Assembly (NCBI GenBank): GCA_016779285.1
Contig: JADHNV010000053.1
Coordinates: 1 to 6,337 of the forward strand
Direction: 5' to 3'
Length of the DNA: 6,337 bases
Source: SAR86 cluster bacterium
GTDB lineage: Bacteria; Pseudomonadota; Gammaproteobacteria; Magnimaribacterales; D2472
The translations under genes were made by a program, and so were the position numbers. Positions 1-5,427 of the stretch are shown here, piece by piece. How positions within the stretch are numbered: position 1 is the first letter of the stretch; each line of letters starts with the position of its first letter. The notes under the pieces were generated by a model. It made no database searches, was not told the origin of the DNA, and worked only from the letters and a program-made list of their open reading frames with translations.

Positions 1-98
1 CTCAAATCTAAACCTGCCGAACCTTCTGTAGAATATTCTGGCAATGGAATAGAGTCACCGATAAGCGGATTAAGAATTTTAACTTTCAAATCAATCAT
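1..98 (-). CDS. dut: dUTP diphosphatase (dUTPase), N-terminal part, cut by window edge
   Basis: Hydrolyses dUTP to dUMP and pyrophosphate, keeping uracil out of DNA and supplying dUMP for thymidylate synthesis; the family is a cytosolic homotrimer. Only the first 32 codons are present. They read MIDLKVKILNPLIG, then PLPEYSTEGSAGLDL, closely matching the start of bacterial Dut proteins. SAGLDL at residues 27-32 is the beginning of conserved dUTPase motif I. The ATG (98-96) lies inside the last codons of sixA, so the two genes overlap by 8 bases (91-98). A Shine-Dalgarno-like AAGGA at 107-111, inside sixA, sits 8 bases before the ATG and supports this start and translational coupling. The active-site motifs II-V lie outside the window, so integrity cannot be judged. 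Recognition is from sequence memory of the family and is firm for so short a fragment. Confidence 0.88.
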   Translation of the reverse strand, partial: MIDLKVKILNPLIGDSIPLPEYSTEGSAGLDL

Positions 99-585
99 GT
101 TTGAGTTCCTTGGGTGTAATTAATGATTCGAGATTTAATATACCAGTATCTATATCCTTCCAATGATTAAAATTAGTAATTTTTGCAAAAGCACAGGTGG
201 GAAATTTAACAATGGATTCATTCGTTAATGACTCTGCAAGAACATGAAGCCCTGGATTATGCCCAATGATAAGTAAATTGTTTATCTCATCATCTTGTTG
301 TTTAATTAACTGAGTAAGGTTTGATGCTGATGCGTGATAAATGGGTTCTTTTAAAGTGGTTATTGGAATAGGATCAAAATAGCTCAGCACTAGATCAAGA
401 GTTGATTGTGTTCTTTCGCTAGGACTAGATAGAACCAGGTCAAACGAAATGCAATGTTTTTGTATGTATTTAGACAACAGAATTGCATTTGACATTCCTC
501 TTTTAGACAAAGGGCGGTCAAAATCGGTAAGTGCTGTATTATCCCAACTAGATTTAGCGTGCCTAAGTAAAAATAAATTTTTCAT
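91..585 (-). CDS. sixA: Phosphohistidine phosphatase SixA
   Basis: A small histidine-phosphatase-superfamily enzyme that removes phosphate from phosphohistidine on carrier or phosphotransfer domains. In E. coli it has been linked to ArcB and to the nitrogen-PTS protein NPr; the partner here is unknown. The 164-residue length matches the usual 155-170. The catalytic RHA motif is at R8-H9 (LLRHAKSSWD, 6-15), followed by DRPLSKRG (23-30). SSPSERTQST (53-62) carries the phosphate-binding R58, E80 is a candidate acid residue, and GHNPGL with the second catalytic H109 is at 108-113. All core residues are intact. The start is the only ATG near the RHA motif. It has no Shine-Dalgarno but a TAGAAT hexamer 8 bases upstream, suggesting a leaderless mRNA. 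The gene is divergent from rpmB and overlaps dut downstream, so the two are probably co-transcribed. Confidence 0.88.
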   Translation of the reverse strand: MKNLFLLRHAKSSWDNTALTDFDRPLSKRGMSNAILLSKYIQKHCISFDLVLSSPSERTQSTLDLVLSYFDPIPITTLKEPIYHASASNLTQLIKQQDDEINNLLIIGHNPGLHVLAESLTNESIVKFPTCAFAKITNFNHWKDIDTGILNLESLITPKELKHD

Positions 586-593
586 TCTTGTTA

Positions 594-623
594 ATTCTAT
601 CTTGCTAAGACTTCCTATGTCCT
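594..623 (-). promoter_or_regulatory. Predicted sixA-dut promoter
   Basis: On the minus strand, TAGAAT (599-594) matches the sigma-70 -10 hexamer at 5 of 6 positions. AGGACA (623-618) matches the -35 at 4 of 6, with an 18-base spacer. The -10 ends 8 bases before the sixA ATG, so transcription would begin at or within about two bases of the start codon. It overlaps the opposite-facing rpmB promoter. Assignment is by eye only. Confidence 0.45.
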
Positions 624-630
624 ATAAAAT
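602..630 (+). promoter_or_regulatory. Predicted rpmB promoter
   Basis: TTGCTA (602-607) and TAAAAT (625-630) are separated by 17 bases and match the sigma-70 -35 and -10 hexamers at 4 and 5 of 6 positions. TATAAA at 623-628 is an alternative -10. The expected start near 637 leaves a leader of only about 3 bases before the rpmB ATG at 640, and no Shine-Dalgarno is visible. It interleaves with the divergent sixA promoter. Confidence 0.5.
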
Positions 631-639
631 CGCGTTTCT

Positions 640-876
640 ATGAGTAAAGTATGTCAAGTAACAGGGAAGATGCCACAAAGCGGCAATCACGTTTCCCATG
701 CGAATAATAGAGTGAAAAGGAAGTTCTATCCTAACCTTCATACGCATAAATTTTGGGTCGAATCAGAAAACAGATTCATAACTCTTAAATTATCTACTAA
801 AGGCATGCGTATCATAGATAAAAAAGGCATTGATGAGGTTCTCAAAGATATGAGATCTCGCGGCGAAAAAGTCTAA
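640..876 (+). CDS. rpmB: 50S ribosomal protein L28 (bL28)
   Basis: A structural protein of the large ribosomal subunit. The 78 residues equal the usual gammaproteobacterial length. Family hallmarks are the N-terminal CQVTGKMPQSGNHVSHANN (5-23), the basic RVKRKFYPNL stretch and C-terminal LKLSTKGMRIIDKKGIDEVL. The ATG gives the canonical MSKVCQVTG start. No Shine-Dalgarno precedes it; the upstream bases are CGCGTTTCT and a -10-like TAAAAT ends 9 bases before the ATG. The partner gene rpmG (L33), normally directly downstream in gammaproteobacteria, is absent: the stop codon abuts the stop of a convergent SDR gene with no spacer. The dut side of the neighbourhood is conserved, though E. coli has radC and coaBC in between where this window has sixA. 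Confidence 0.97.
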   Translation: MSKVCQVTGKMPQSGNHVSHANNRVKRKFYPNLHTHKFWVESENRFITLKLSTKGMRIIDKKGIDEVLKDMRSRGEKV

Positions 877-1758
877 TTAATAAACCACTGCTTCTGAAAA
901 ATCTCTAGGCCCACCTAGCGCCTTTCTATCGCTCTCAGGAGTGCAGCCATTTATATCTTCAACTCCATATTGGTTTCCTACCTCTGCAACTAAAAGTGTT
1001 TTACCAGACAAATTCATAAGTTTAGGATCGTCATATAGTTGATTAATGACCATGCCGGCATATTCTTGGCTTGCAGCACCCTTCAAAAACTCAGCATATT
1101 GCTCTCCATGCATTTCGCTGACCTTTTGAGTTTTCTCATCTTTCACTATTCCTGACCAGAGAGATAATGAGCAAATTTGATGAGGCTTAAGATCATAGGC
1201 CATGTCAAATGCCATTTTATCTATGCCAGCTTTTTGAGCACCATATATTGGTCCATGCATATAACACATGGCTCCATGAGAAGAAATTTGAACTATAAGC
1301 TTGCCGTTGCTTTCAATCATCAATGGAGTCAATGCATGTGATAACAAGTAATTGGACTTAAGCCCAACATCCATCACAGACCAAAGATCAACAGATTTTT
1401 CCCAATAGGGTTTAGGTTGGACTAGATCATCATGAATCTGACAGGCTGAGTGAACAAGAATATCTAGCTGACCGAACTCTTGTTTTATATAACCAGATAA
1501 TTTTAAAATTTCTTTTTGATTATTTAGATCAATCTGATATGCAATGCCGTTTGCGCCTTTTTGATTAATTTTTTCAACTGTTTCATCAAGACTGCTTTTA
1601 ATCTCAAAACCAAATTGTTTTACGGTTGAGCCTTTCTTTTGGCTTCTGGCGGCACAAATAATAATATCTCCTTTTCTGGCCATTCCTTCAGCAATGCCTT
1701 TGCCTACTCCTCTGCTAGCTCCTGTTACTAAGATTACTCTTTTATTTTGATTGGTCAT
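877..1758 (-). CDS. SDR-family NAD(P)-dependent oxidoreductase, DHRS1-like
   Basis: A cytosolic short-chain dehydrogenase/reductase that should oxidise or reduce a hydroxyl or carbonyl group using NAD(P)(H); the substrate cannot be read from the sequence. The 293 residues are slightly longer than a classical SDR (about 250). The Rossmann glycine motif TGASRGVG is at 12-19, an acidic turn at D78, serines S159/S160, and the catalytic YGAQK gives Y172 and K176. The usual NNAG motif is replaced by HSAC (103-106), and the usual PG after strand 6 reads WSGIV (201-205). The region VDLWSVMDVGLKSNYLLS and the late LWSGIV recall the DHRS1 branch. A clear Shine-Dalgarno, AGGAG (1769-1765), lies 6 bases before the ATG, unlike most neighbours. 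It is a single gene divergent from maf and tail to tail with rpmB. Family assignment is sure; the DHRS1 affinity is from memory. Confidence 0.85.
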   Translation of the reverse strand: MTNQNKRVILVTGASRGVGKGIAEGMARKGDIIICAARSQKKGSTVKQFGFEIKSSLDETVEKINQKGANGIAYQIDLNNQKEILKLSGYIKQEFGQLDILVHSACQIHDDLVQPKPYWEKSVDLWSVMDVGLKSNYLLSHALTPLMIESNGKLIVQISSHGAMCYMHGPIYGAQKAGIDKMAFDMAYDLKPHQICSLSLWSGIVKDEKTQKVSEMHGEQYAEFLKGAASQEYAGMVINQLYDDPKLMNLSGKTLLVAEVGNQYGVEDINGCTPESDRKALGGPRDFSEAVVY

Positions 1759-1777
1759 ATTATTCTCCTGTTAGAAT
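1747..1777 (+). promoter_or_regulatory. Predicted maf promoter
   Basis: TAGAAT (1772-1777) is a 5-of-6 match to the -10 hexamer and ends 8 bases before the maf ATG, the same spacing as for sixA. The best -35 candidate, TTGATT (1747-1752), has a long 19-base spacer and lies inside the 5' end of the opposite SDR gene, so the -35 call is weak. No Shine-Dalgarno precedes the maf ATG. Confidence 0.4.
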
Positions 1778-1805
1778 TGTAATAGATGATCTATCTTGCT
1801 TCCAA
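1776..1805 (-). promoter_or_regulatory. Predicted promoter of the SDR gene
   Basis: On the minus strand TTGGAA (1805-1800) and TACAAT (1781-1776) are separated by 18 bases and match the sigma-70 hexamers at 4 and 5 of 6. The -35 lies inside the first codons of maf. The predicted start near 1769 gives a leader of about 11 bases that begins with the AGGAG ribosome binding site (1769-1765). Confidence 0.4.
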
Positions 1806-2385
1806 ATCACCCCGAAGAACTGACCTTCTGCAGCAAGTTGGTGTCGAGCATAAAATCATCGATATCGAGGTTGATGAAAGTATTATCAGCTCTAACTCTT
1901 CCGAAGAAAATGTAAGAAGGTTGTCAGTATTAAAATGTCAGGAAGGTGTTCGTAAGGTTGTAGCTGGCGATATGCCTTCTTTGCCAGTGCTTGCTGCTGA
2001 TACCATTGTCGTTTTAAAAGATAAAGTTTTTGGTAAACCACAATCAGAATCTGATGCTATCGCCATGCTTTTAAAGCTCTCTGGTAAGACTCACAATGTT
2101 ATAACTGCAGTGTCGCTTGGGATCATAAAGAAAGAACAAGCTGAATTTCACACTATAAGCGTTTCTTCAAATGTTGAGTTTGCAGAGCTAACTGAGATTG
2201 ATTGTAAAAAATATTGCAAAACCAATGAACCGTTTGATAAAGCAGGCAGTTATGGGATACAAGGCTACGGATCTGCATTTATCAAAAAAATAAATGGTAG
2301 TTATTCCAATATTGTTGGTTTACCCATATATGAGGTGATTGAACTTTTAAAAAAATTAGGGATTCCTTACTGGAATAAAAATTAG
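1786..2385 (+). CDS. maf: Maf-family nucleoside triphosphate pyrophosphatase (YhdE-like)
   Basis: Hydrolyses non-canonical or excess nucleoside triphosphates to the monophosphate and pyrophosphate. The YhdE branch prefers dTTP and UTP. The 199 residues match the family. ASKSPRR (5-11) is the phosphate-binding N-terminal motif, AADT (70-73) carries the catalytic D72, FGKP is at 82-85, and DKAGSYGIQG (151-160) followed by INGSYSNIVGLPIYE (169-183) is the conserved C-terminal signature. The KAGSYGIQG form points to YhdE rather than to the YceF (7-methyl-GTP) branch. The ATG gives the standard MIYLASKSPRR start; there is no Shine-Dalgarno. The gene is not next to mreBCD or rng as in E. coli but stands alone, divergent from an SDR gene and 5 bases from the convergent ubiH. 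Confidence 0.93.
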   Translation: MIYLASKSPRRTDLLQQVGVEHKIIDIEVDESIISSNSSEENVRRLSVLKCQEGVRKVVAGDMPSLPVLAADTIVVLKDKVFGKPQSESDAIAMLLKLSGKTHNVITAVSLGIIKKEQAEFHTISVSSNVEFAELTEIDCKKYCKTNEPFDKAGSYGIQGYGSAFIKKINGSYSNIVGLPIYEVIELLKKLGIPYWNKN

Positions 2386-2390
2386 CCTTT

Positions 2391-3539
2391 TTAAATTTTT
2401 TGAATGCCTGATGCATGCAAAATAAAATTTTTCTTTAAAAAACTAAACTTATCTACCATCTTTAATCCAAAATTACGGCCTAGTCTGAAATAAGGGTTAT
2501 CTTGCTGGAACAGATTAAACAAGAGATCAACCCCCTTAATCATTGATGCATTCAAAGCTTTTCTTCTAAGCTCATATTTCTTTAAAAAAGCTAATTGTCC
2601 GATATCTTTATTAGAATTAGCTGCTCGCTCGATCTCTTCAGCAAGAATAATCGCATCTGAAATGCCCAAATTAATGCCTTGGCCTGCTAAAGGATGAATG
2701 GAATGAGCTGCATCAGCGATTATACAGACTCCATGATCACAGTATGTATCAAGATGGTGGGCTGAGAGCGGGAAAGAGAGCAATTCACTGATCACTTTTA
2801 TATTACAAGATAGTTTCTTTTCAAACTTTTGTAAGTGAGTAGAAATATTAGCTAATGATAAATCAAGGGCAAGATCTTTGGGCATAGACCAAACTACTGA
2901 GAATTGATTTATCTCAGTACCATTCCTATATGGCATTAATGCAAAAATTTCTTTTTCATGAAAAACTTGAATTGCCTCTTTGCGATTTAGCTCAGGAATT
3001 TCAACTAAAAATGTTTTAGCAACCTGCTCATAATCTTTAGAGAAATTTTCTGATGCTATGGATTGGGCTAAATTGGAATTTCTACCTTCAGCAATTACAA
3101 GGAGATTACTTTCTAGGATTGAGCCATTGCTCAGTGAAGCCTGGATACCTGAATCTATTCGTTTAAATGAAGTAATTTCATCTCCAACAGATACTGAACT
3201 TTCAACCTTTCTAAGCAAAGCTTCTCTTAAATCATTAAAACTAAAAACCTTTGCCAAGAAATCAATGTTGGCTTCACCACAATCAAATGATAATTTTCCA
3301 GACCCAGAACCATCAAATACCTTCATTCTTTGAATTAAAGAAGATATTGTTGTAACTCCGAGGTAGTCTAATCTTTCACAGGCACTTAAGTTCAAAGTTA
3401 AAGACCTTATGTGATCATTTATTGAGGGAGCAAAAGGTTTTTTTTCAATGATCTTGAAAGGTATTTCTCTTGCAGCAAGCTCAAGACCTAGAAAGGATCC
3501 TACTATCCCACCCCCAGAAATTAATACAGATTGAGACAT
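2391..3539 (-). CDS. ubiH: UbiH-family FAD-dependent monooxygenase (ubiquinone biosynthesis hydroxylase)
   Basis: A flavoprotein hydroxylase acting on the aromatic ring of octaprenylphenol-type intermediates, using FAD, NAD(P)H and O2, at the membrane-associated Ubi complex. The 382 residues are close to the usual 390-400. The dinucleotide-binding GGGIVG is at 9-14 with ribose-binding E32. The DG motif appears as AEGRNS (150-155), and the second FAD motif is ADAAHSIHPLAGQGINLG (275-292). The first residue of that motif is A rather than the common G, and E replaces D in the DG motif. Direct linkage downstream of pepP (7-base gap after the pepP stop) is the conserved gammaproteobacterial arrangement and favours UbiH over UbiF or UbiI; ring position is not certain. 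The paralogue ubiI, next in E. coli, is not present. No Shine-Dalgarno is visible, so translation is probably coupled to pepP. Confidence 0.88.
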   Translation of the reverse strand: MSQSVLISGGGIVGSFLGLELAAREIPFKIIEKKPFAPSINDHIRSLTLNLSACERLDYLGVTTISSLIQRMKVFDGSGSGKLSFDCGEANIDFLAKVFSFNDLREALLRKVESSVSVGDEITSFKRIDSGIQASLSNGSILESNLLVIAEGRNSNLAQSIASENFSKDYEQVAKTFLVEIPELNRKEAIQVFHEKEIFALMPYRNGTEINQFSVVWSMPKDLALDLSLANISTHLQKFEKKLSCNIKVISELLSFPLSAHHLDTYCDHGVCIIADAAHSIHPLAGQGINLGISDAIILAEEIERAANSNKDIGQLAFLKKYELRRKALNASMIKGVDLLFNLFQQDNPYFRLGRNFGLKMVDKFSFLKKNFILHASGIQKI

Positions 3540-3546
3540 ATAAGCA

Positions 3547-4842
3547 TTAAGCCATTAATGCTTCAATCTCTTTAGGATCAGATGGAACAAAAGCGGTCAA
3601 ATTTTCGTTGCCCTCAGCAGTAACTAAAATATCATCTTCGATTCTGATTCCTATTCCCTTCCATTTGTCTTCAACATTTGAGGATGATGAAATATAAATA
3701 CCAGGCTCTACGGTAGTTACCATGCCAGGCTTAAATCTCATGTATTCACCATTCTCCATATAATCGCCGGCATCATGAACGTCTATCCCTAACCAATGAC
3801 CAATTTTGTGCATATAAAACTTCTTAAAGGCGCCGGTTGCATGAAGCTCCTCCATTGAACCTTGCAATAATCCAAGATCAATCAGTCCTTGCGTAATTAC
3901 TTTTTCAGAGATTATTTGTGCATCCATAACATTATTATTTGTAGAGATTGCTTCAATACTTTTTAGTTGAGCTTCTAAAACAACTTCATAAATAGCAAGC
4001 TGAGGGGCTGAAAATTTACCATTGATTGGATAAGTTCTAGTGATATCAGATGCATACAACTCAAATTCACACCCTGCATCGACCAGAAGTAACTCACCAT
4101 CTATAAGTGGTTTAGAATTTTCTACGTAGTGAAGGACACAAGCATTTTCTCCGCCAGCAACGATGGGCGTATATGCAGAAAAACGACCCCCTCTTTTTGA
4201 GAATTCATATTGATAAAATGCTTCCATCTCTTGTTCTGTTAAGCCTGGCTTCACAAATTTCATAGCCTCTACATGAGCTTCAGCAGAAATTTGACATGCC
4301 TTTTTCATTATTTCTATCTCATCTTCATCTTTAATAAGTCTTTGATTGCCAACTTTTGATGATGCATCAGCAATATCAATAGCTGAACTGTGCCGATCTT
4401 TTGATTTTGCAGATTTAATCCATTCAATGATATCGGCATCTAATGTCTTGCTCTTTCCTACGGGATAAAAAACTTGATTATGACCAGCCAATAGATCTGG
4501 TAATCGATGATCAATCTCGGTATTGTTATAGGCTAGATCAAAGCCATAATCTTTCATTGCACCTTCAGGTCCAGCACGATAACCATCCCAAATTTCCTTT
4601 AGTTCATCTTTTTCAGGAACAAAAGCAATAGATTGGACATCATTTTTTTCATTAATTAAGAGAACCAAGGTAGATTCGGCTTCATTAAAGCCACTCAAAT
4701 ACCAAAAATTACTATCTTGCCTAAACGCGTGAGATGAATCTGCGTTTCTGTACTGCGTGGATGCGCCAGCAATAACTACAGCGGAGTTCTTAGGCAGCGT
4801 TGCTCCCAGTTTATTTCTTCGTTCTGTGTATCTATTTTTCAT
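3547..4842 (-). CDS. pepP: Xaa-Pro aminopeptidase (aminopeptidase P)
   Basis: A cytosolic dimanganese peptidase that removes the N-terminal residue from peptides whose second residue is proline. The 431 residues compare with about 440 in E. coli. An N-terminal aminopeptidase-P domain (about 1-165, with RQDSNFWYLSGF at 41-52) precedes the pita-bread catalytic domain. All five metal ligands are present: D255 (LVDAG), D266 (SDITRT), H349 (HKIGHWLG), E379 (VEPGIY) and E402 (RIEDD). H238 and H356 are also conserved. It heads a two-gene unit with ubiH. YgfB (UPF0149), usually just upstream, is missing. The ATG is preceded by TAGAAT 6 bases upstream and no Shine-Dalgarno. The sequence from this hexamer through ATGAAAAAT is nearly identical to that of sixA. 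Confidence 0.95.
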   Translation of the reverse strand: MKNRYTERRNKLGATLPKNSAVVIAGASTQYRNADSSHAFRQDSNFWYLSGFNEAESTLVLLINEKNDVQSIAFVPEKDELKEIWDGYRAGPEGAMKDYGFDLAYNNTEIDHRLPDLLAGHNQVFYPVGKSKTLDADIIEWIKSAKSKDRHSSAIDIADASSKVGNQRLIKDEDEIEIMKKACQISAEAHVEAMKFVKPGLTEQEMEAFYQYEFSKRGGRFSAYTPIVAGGENACVLHYVENSKPLIDGELLLVDAGCEFELYASDITRTYPINGKFSAPQLAIYEVVLEAQLKSIEAISTNNNVMDAQIISEKVITQGLIDLGLLQGSMEELHATGAFKKFYMHKIGHWLGIDVHDAGDYMENGEYMRFKPGMVTTVEPGIYISSSSNVEDKWKGIGIRIEDDILVTAEGNENLTAFVPSDPKEIEALMA

Positions 4843-4848
4843 TTGTTA

Positions 4849-4854
4849 ATTCTA
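4849..4854 (-). promoter_or_regulatory. Predicted -10 element of pepP-ubiH
   Basis: TAGAAT on the minus strand (4854-4849) matches the -10 consensus at 5 of 6 and is followed by TAACAA and then the pepP ATG. The predicted start would fall at the start codon, so the mRNA would be leaderless. I see no convincing -35 at the right distance; TTGAAA (4870-4865) is only 10 bases upstream. Confidence 0.35.
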
Positions 4855-4904
4855 CTCTTTTCTTTTTCAAACTTCCCTATTTCCATACTAAGACTTAAAC
4901 TAAT

Positions 4905-4910
4905 TATATT
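4905..4910 (+). promoter_or_regulatory. Possible -10 element of the TIGR02449-zapA unit
   Basis: TATATT (4905-4910) matches the -10 hexamer at 5 of 6 but lies only 3 bases before the ATG at 4914. TAAACT (4896-4901) is a weaker 4-of-6 alternative that would place the start close to the ATG. Neither has a clear -35. No Shine-Dalgarno precedes the gene, so a leaderless or nearly leaderless mRNA is again likely. Confidence 0.25.
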
Positions 4911-4913
4911 CAT

Positions 4914-5126
4914 ATGAGTGAAAGTCCAAAAAATTCTATCAATATCTTAATTCAAAAGGCTGAGATCCTTTTAAAAAGATTTAATGAGCAAAAAGGCATT
5001 ATCAATGCATACATTCAAAAAGAAAGGGAATGGAAAAAACATAAACTCTTTCAAGCAAATGAAATTAAAAAACTTGAAAAAATTAATTCTAAGCTAATCA
5101 AAGTTTTAAAATCGCATGAGCAATAA
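4914..5126 (+). CDS. Small coiled-coil protein, TIGR02449 type (ZapB-like)
   Basis: A 70-residue basic, strongly helical protein. Residues about 8-66 form one continuous predicted coiled coil rich in K, E, I and L (AEILLKRFNEQKGIINAYIQ, then KEREWKKHKLFQANEIKKLE), with no membrane segment or signal peptide. Length, composition and position directly before zapA match the gammaproteobacterial TIGR02449 family, often described as a cell-division or ZapB-like protein. Its function is not well established. It overlaps zapA by 11 bases (5116-5126), so the two are almost certainly co-translated and may act together at the division ring (inference). No Shine-Dalgarno is seen. It lies divergent from pepP, where other gammaproteobacteria often have ygfB next to pepP. 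Confidence 0.75.
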   Translation: MSESPKNSINILIQKAEILLKRFNEQKGIINAYIQKEREWKKHKLFQANEIKKLEKINSKLIKVLKSHEQ

Positions 5127-5385
5127 AGAAATTTTAGATCTAATGATTATGGGCAAAAAGATATCGATCTCTTGTCCGCCAAAAGACAAAGAAGGCCTTA
5201 TCAAGGCGGCTGAAATATTAAATGAACAATTAGATTCAATTCCAGATAAATCAAATGCATTAATTTTGACAAGCCTAGATTTAGCTTTTAAAAGTCAGCT
5301 TCCTCAAGAAAGAAGCGCACTCTCAAAAGGTGAAGAGAAAGCACTTAACGAACTTATTATAAAAATTGAGGAATCACTTAATTAA
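5116..5385 (+). CDS. zapA: Cell division protein ZapA
   Basis: An FtsZ-associated protein that cross-links FtsZ protofilaments and stabilises the division ring at midcell. The N-terminal head is clear: strand GKKISISCPP (13-22), then the helix AAEILNEQLD (31-40) and a second helix (about 45-60). At 89 residues it is about 20 shorter than E. coli ZapA (109). The missing length is in the C-terminal coiled coil, reduced here to about 67-88 (GEEKALNELIIKIEE). Its tetramer interface may therefore be shorter, or the partner coiled-coil protein may compensate (inference). The start ATG lies within the last codons of the upstream gene. The stop is about 40 bases before the predicted 5' end of 6S RNA, preserving the classical zapA-ssrS-fau order that supports the call. 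Confidence 0.85.
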   Translation: MSNKEILDLMIMGKKISISCPPKDKEGLIKAAEILNEQLDSIPDKSNALILTSLDLAFKSQLPQERSALSKGEEKALNELIIKIEESLN

Positions 5386-5392
5386 AATAACC

Positions 5393-5420
5393 TTCTCTTT
5401 CAAATTTACTCATCTATAAT
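5393..5420 (+). promoter_or_regulatory. Predicted 6S RNA promoter
   Basis: TATAAT at 5415-5420 is a perfect -10 hexamer, the only one noted in an intergenic region of this window. The upstream TTCTCT (5393-5398) with a 16-base spacer is a weak -35 match (3 of 6). The predicted start at about 5427-5428 coincides with the left edge of the 6S RNA closing stem. Confidence 0.6.
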
Positions 5421-5427
5421 GTAATCG

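Noticed and set aside
449..643. Open frame of 64 codons on the plus strand
   Set aside because: It lies antisense to sixA and runs through the sixA-rpmB promoters; it has no recognisable motif and sixA is clearly the real gene.
2362..2376. Hairpin ATTCC/GGAAT near the maf-ubiH junction as a bidirectional terminator
   Set aside because: The stem is only 5 bp of mostly A-T pairs, lies within maf codons, and the T-rich runs are 5 or more bases away on either strand.
3058..3333. Open frame of 91 codons on the plus strand
   Set aside because: It is fully antisense to ubiH, has no ribosome binding site or family resemblance, and its composition is that of a reversed coding strand.
3545..3547. ATG overlapping the pepP stop (TAATG) as the ubiH start
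   Set aside because: It is out of frame with ubiH and reaches a stop within a few codons; the ATG at 3539 gives the normal FAD-binding N-terminus.
4443..4631. Open frame of 62 codons on the plus strand
   Set aside because: It is fully antisense to pepP, with no supporting motif.
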